Positions 63,539 to 64,000 of a stretch of DNA of 64,000 nt are shown piece after piece. The notes below the pieces were generated by a model that did no database searches, was not told the DNA's origin, and worked only from the letters and a program-made list of their open reading frames with translations. The first letter of the stretch is position 1, and every line of letters begins with the position of its first letter. This stretch comes from Cryobacterium sp. N22 (GTDB taxonomy: Bacteria > Actinomycetota > Actinomycetes > Actinomycetales > Microbacteriaceae): positions 249,809 to 313,808 of the forward strand of contig NZ_PJJP01000038.1 of NCBI RefSeq assembly GCF_002929555.1, in the 5' to 3' direction. The translations under genes and the position numbers were made by a program.

Positions 63539-64000
63539 CTAGGACGGTCGGCCGACGTACGGCGCGACCTGGCCGGGCGACCAGATGCTGTGCACCCGCA
63601 CGGGCTTGCCCACGTCCGGCGCCTCGAGGATCTGTCCGCCGCCGACGTAGATGGCCACGTGATAATAGTTGCCCGGCGAGCCCCAGAAGACGAGGTCGCC
63701 CATCTGCACCTGCGAGAACGAGACGAGTTTGCCCTGACCGGCCATGGTGTTGTACTGGTTGGTCGCCGAGTGGGTGCCGATGTAGATACCCGCGGCCGCG
63801 TAGGCGGCCTTGGTCAGGCCGGAGCAGTCCCAGACGTCGGGGCCGGAACCGCCGAGCTTGTAGGCGTCGCCGAGCTGCGCGCGCGCGAAGGCAAGTGCGG
63901 TCTCGACGGCTGACGCGTTGGGCGCGGCCGGGGCCGACACCACGGGTGGCGGAGCGGGAGCAACAGGAGCCGGGGCCGCGGGGGCCGGGGCTGGAGCGGC
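63539..64000 (-). CDS. NlpC/P60 (C40) family peptidase, C-terminal part (partial)
   Basis: The 153 residues in the window are the C-terminal end; the gene continues past 64000. An Ala/Pro-rich linker (continuous to the window edge) precedes an NlpC/P60 domain: ALAFARAQLGDAYKLGGSGPDVWDCSGLTKAAYAAAG with the catalytic Cys, MGDLVFWGSPGNYYHVAIYVGGGQILEAP with the His. Such proteins cleave peptidoglycan stem peptides during growth and division. The N-terminus, presumably with a signal peptide and perhaps coiled coil, is not visible. A GTG at 63943 exists but would cut the linker and is unlikely to be the start. Confidence 0.9.
   Translation of the reverse strand, partial: AAPAPAPAAPAPVAPAPPPVVSAPAAPNASAVETALAFARAQLGDAYKLGGSGPDVWDCSGLTKAAYAAAGIYIGTHSATNQYNTMAGQGKLVSFSQVQMGDLVFWGSPGNYYHVAIYVGGGQILEAPDVGKPVRVHSIWSPGQVAPYVGRPS

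Overview
The window looks like chromosome of a high-GC actinobacterium, most likely of the family Microbacteriaceae (Cryobacterium-like). This is inferred from the conserved housekeeping order ppa / tilS-hpt-ftsH-folE-folP-folB-folK-DUF3180-PH-PH-DUF2520-panC-lysS, from frequent 1-4 nt gene overlaps, from apparently leaderless starts and from LAXTG-type cell-wall anchors. No phage, insertion sequence, CRISPR array or rRNA was seen. There is one tRNA (Ser, anticodon CGA).

Layout: 1-1.7 kb holds the end of an Lrp/AsnC regulator, azlCD (branched-chain amino acid export) and an orphan sigma region-4 protein. 1.76-19 kb is a carbohydrate cluster read almost entirely on the minus strand: uxaC-uxuB, a GPH symporter, manD, a gluconokinase-mutarotase fusion, a LacI regulator, a Dpp/Opp-type ABC importer with a permease-ATPase fusion, and an operon of a TIM-barrel isomerase plus two Gfo/Idh/MocA oxidoreductases. 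A GH3 enzyme and a second TIM-barrel protein follow on the plus strand (19.1-21.9 kb). Six copies of one LacI-type palindrome (consensus TTGGCAACCGGTTGCCAA) lie at the promoters of these units and define a local regulon. Glucuronate would be converted by UxaC, UxuB and ManD to 2-keto-3-deoxygluconate; the kinase and aldolase for that product are not in the window. The dehydrogenase/TIM-barrel set resembles 3-keto-glycoside (oxidise-eliminate-hydrate-reduce) pathways.

24.4-32.2 kb is a second sugar cluster of visibly lower GC: GH32, a second LacI, an ABC importer and, divergently, a signal-less GH91 enzyme of the inulin fructotransferase / difructose-anhydride hydrolase family. One identical 18-bp operator sits in both divergent promoters. 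I read this as import and hydrolysis of difructose anhydride or short fructans.

32.8-64 kb is mostly core: tRNA-Ser, a GDSL hydrolase, radA, an SseB-domain protein, two secreted LAXTG-anchored phosphate/nucleic-acid scavenging enzymes (5'-nucleotidase and ExeM/NucH nuclease) that share a promoter element and signal peptide, an N-acetylglutamate synthase-like GNAT, clpC, a DUF2975/HTH pair, pirin, cardiolipin synthase, lysS, panC, the folate operon, ftsH, hpt, tilS, ppa and a truncated NlpC/P60 hydrolase at the right edge.
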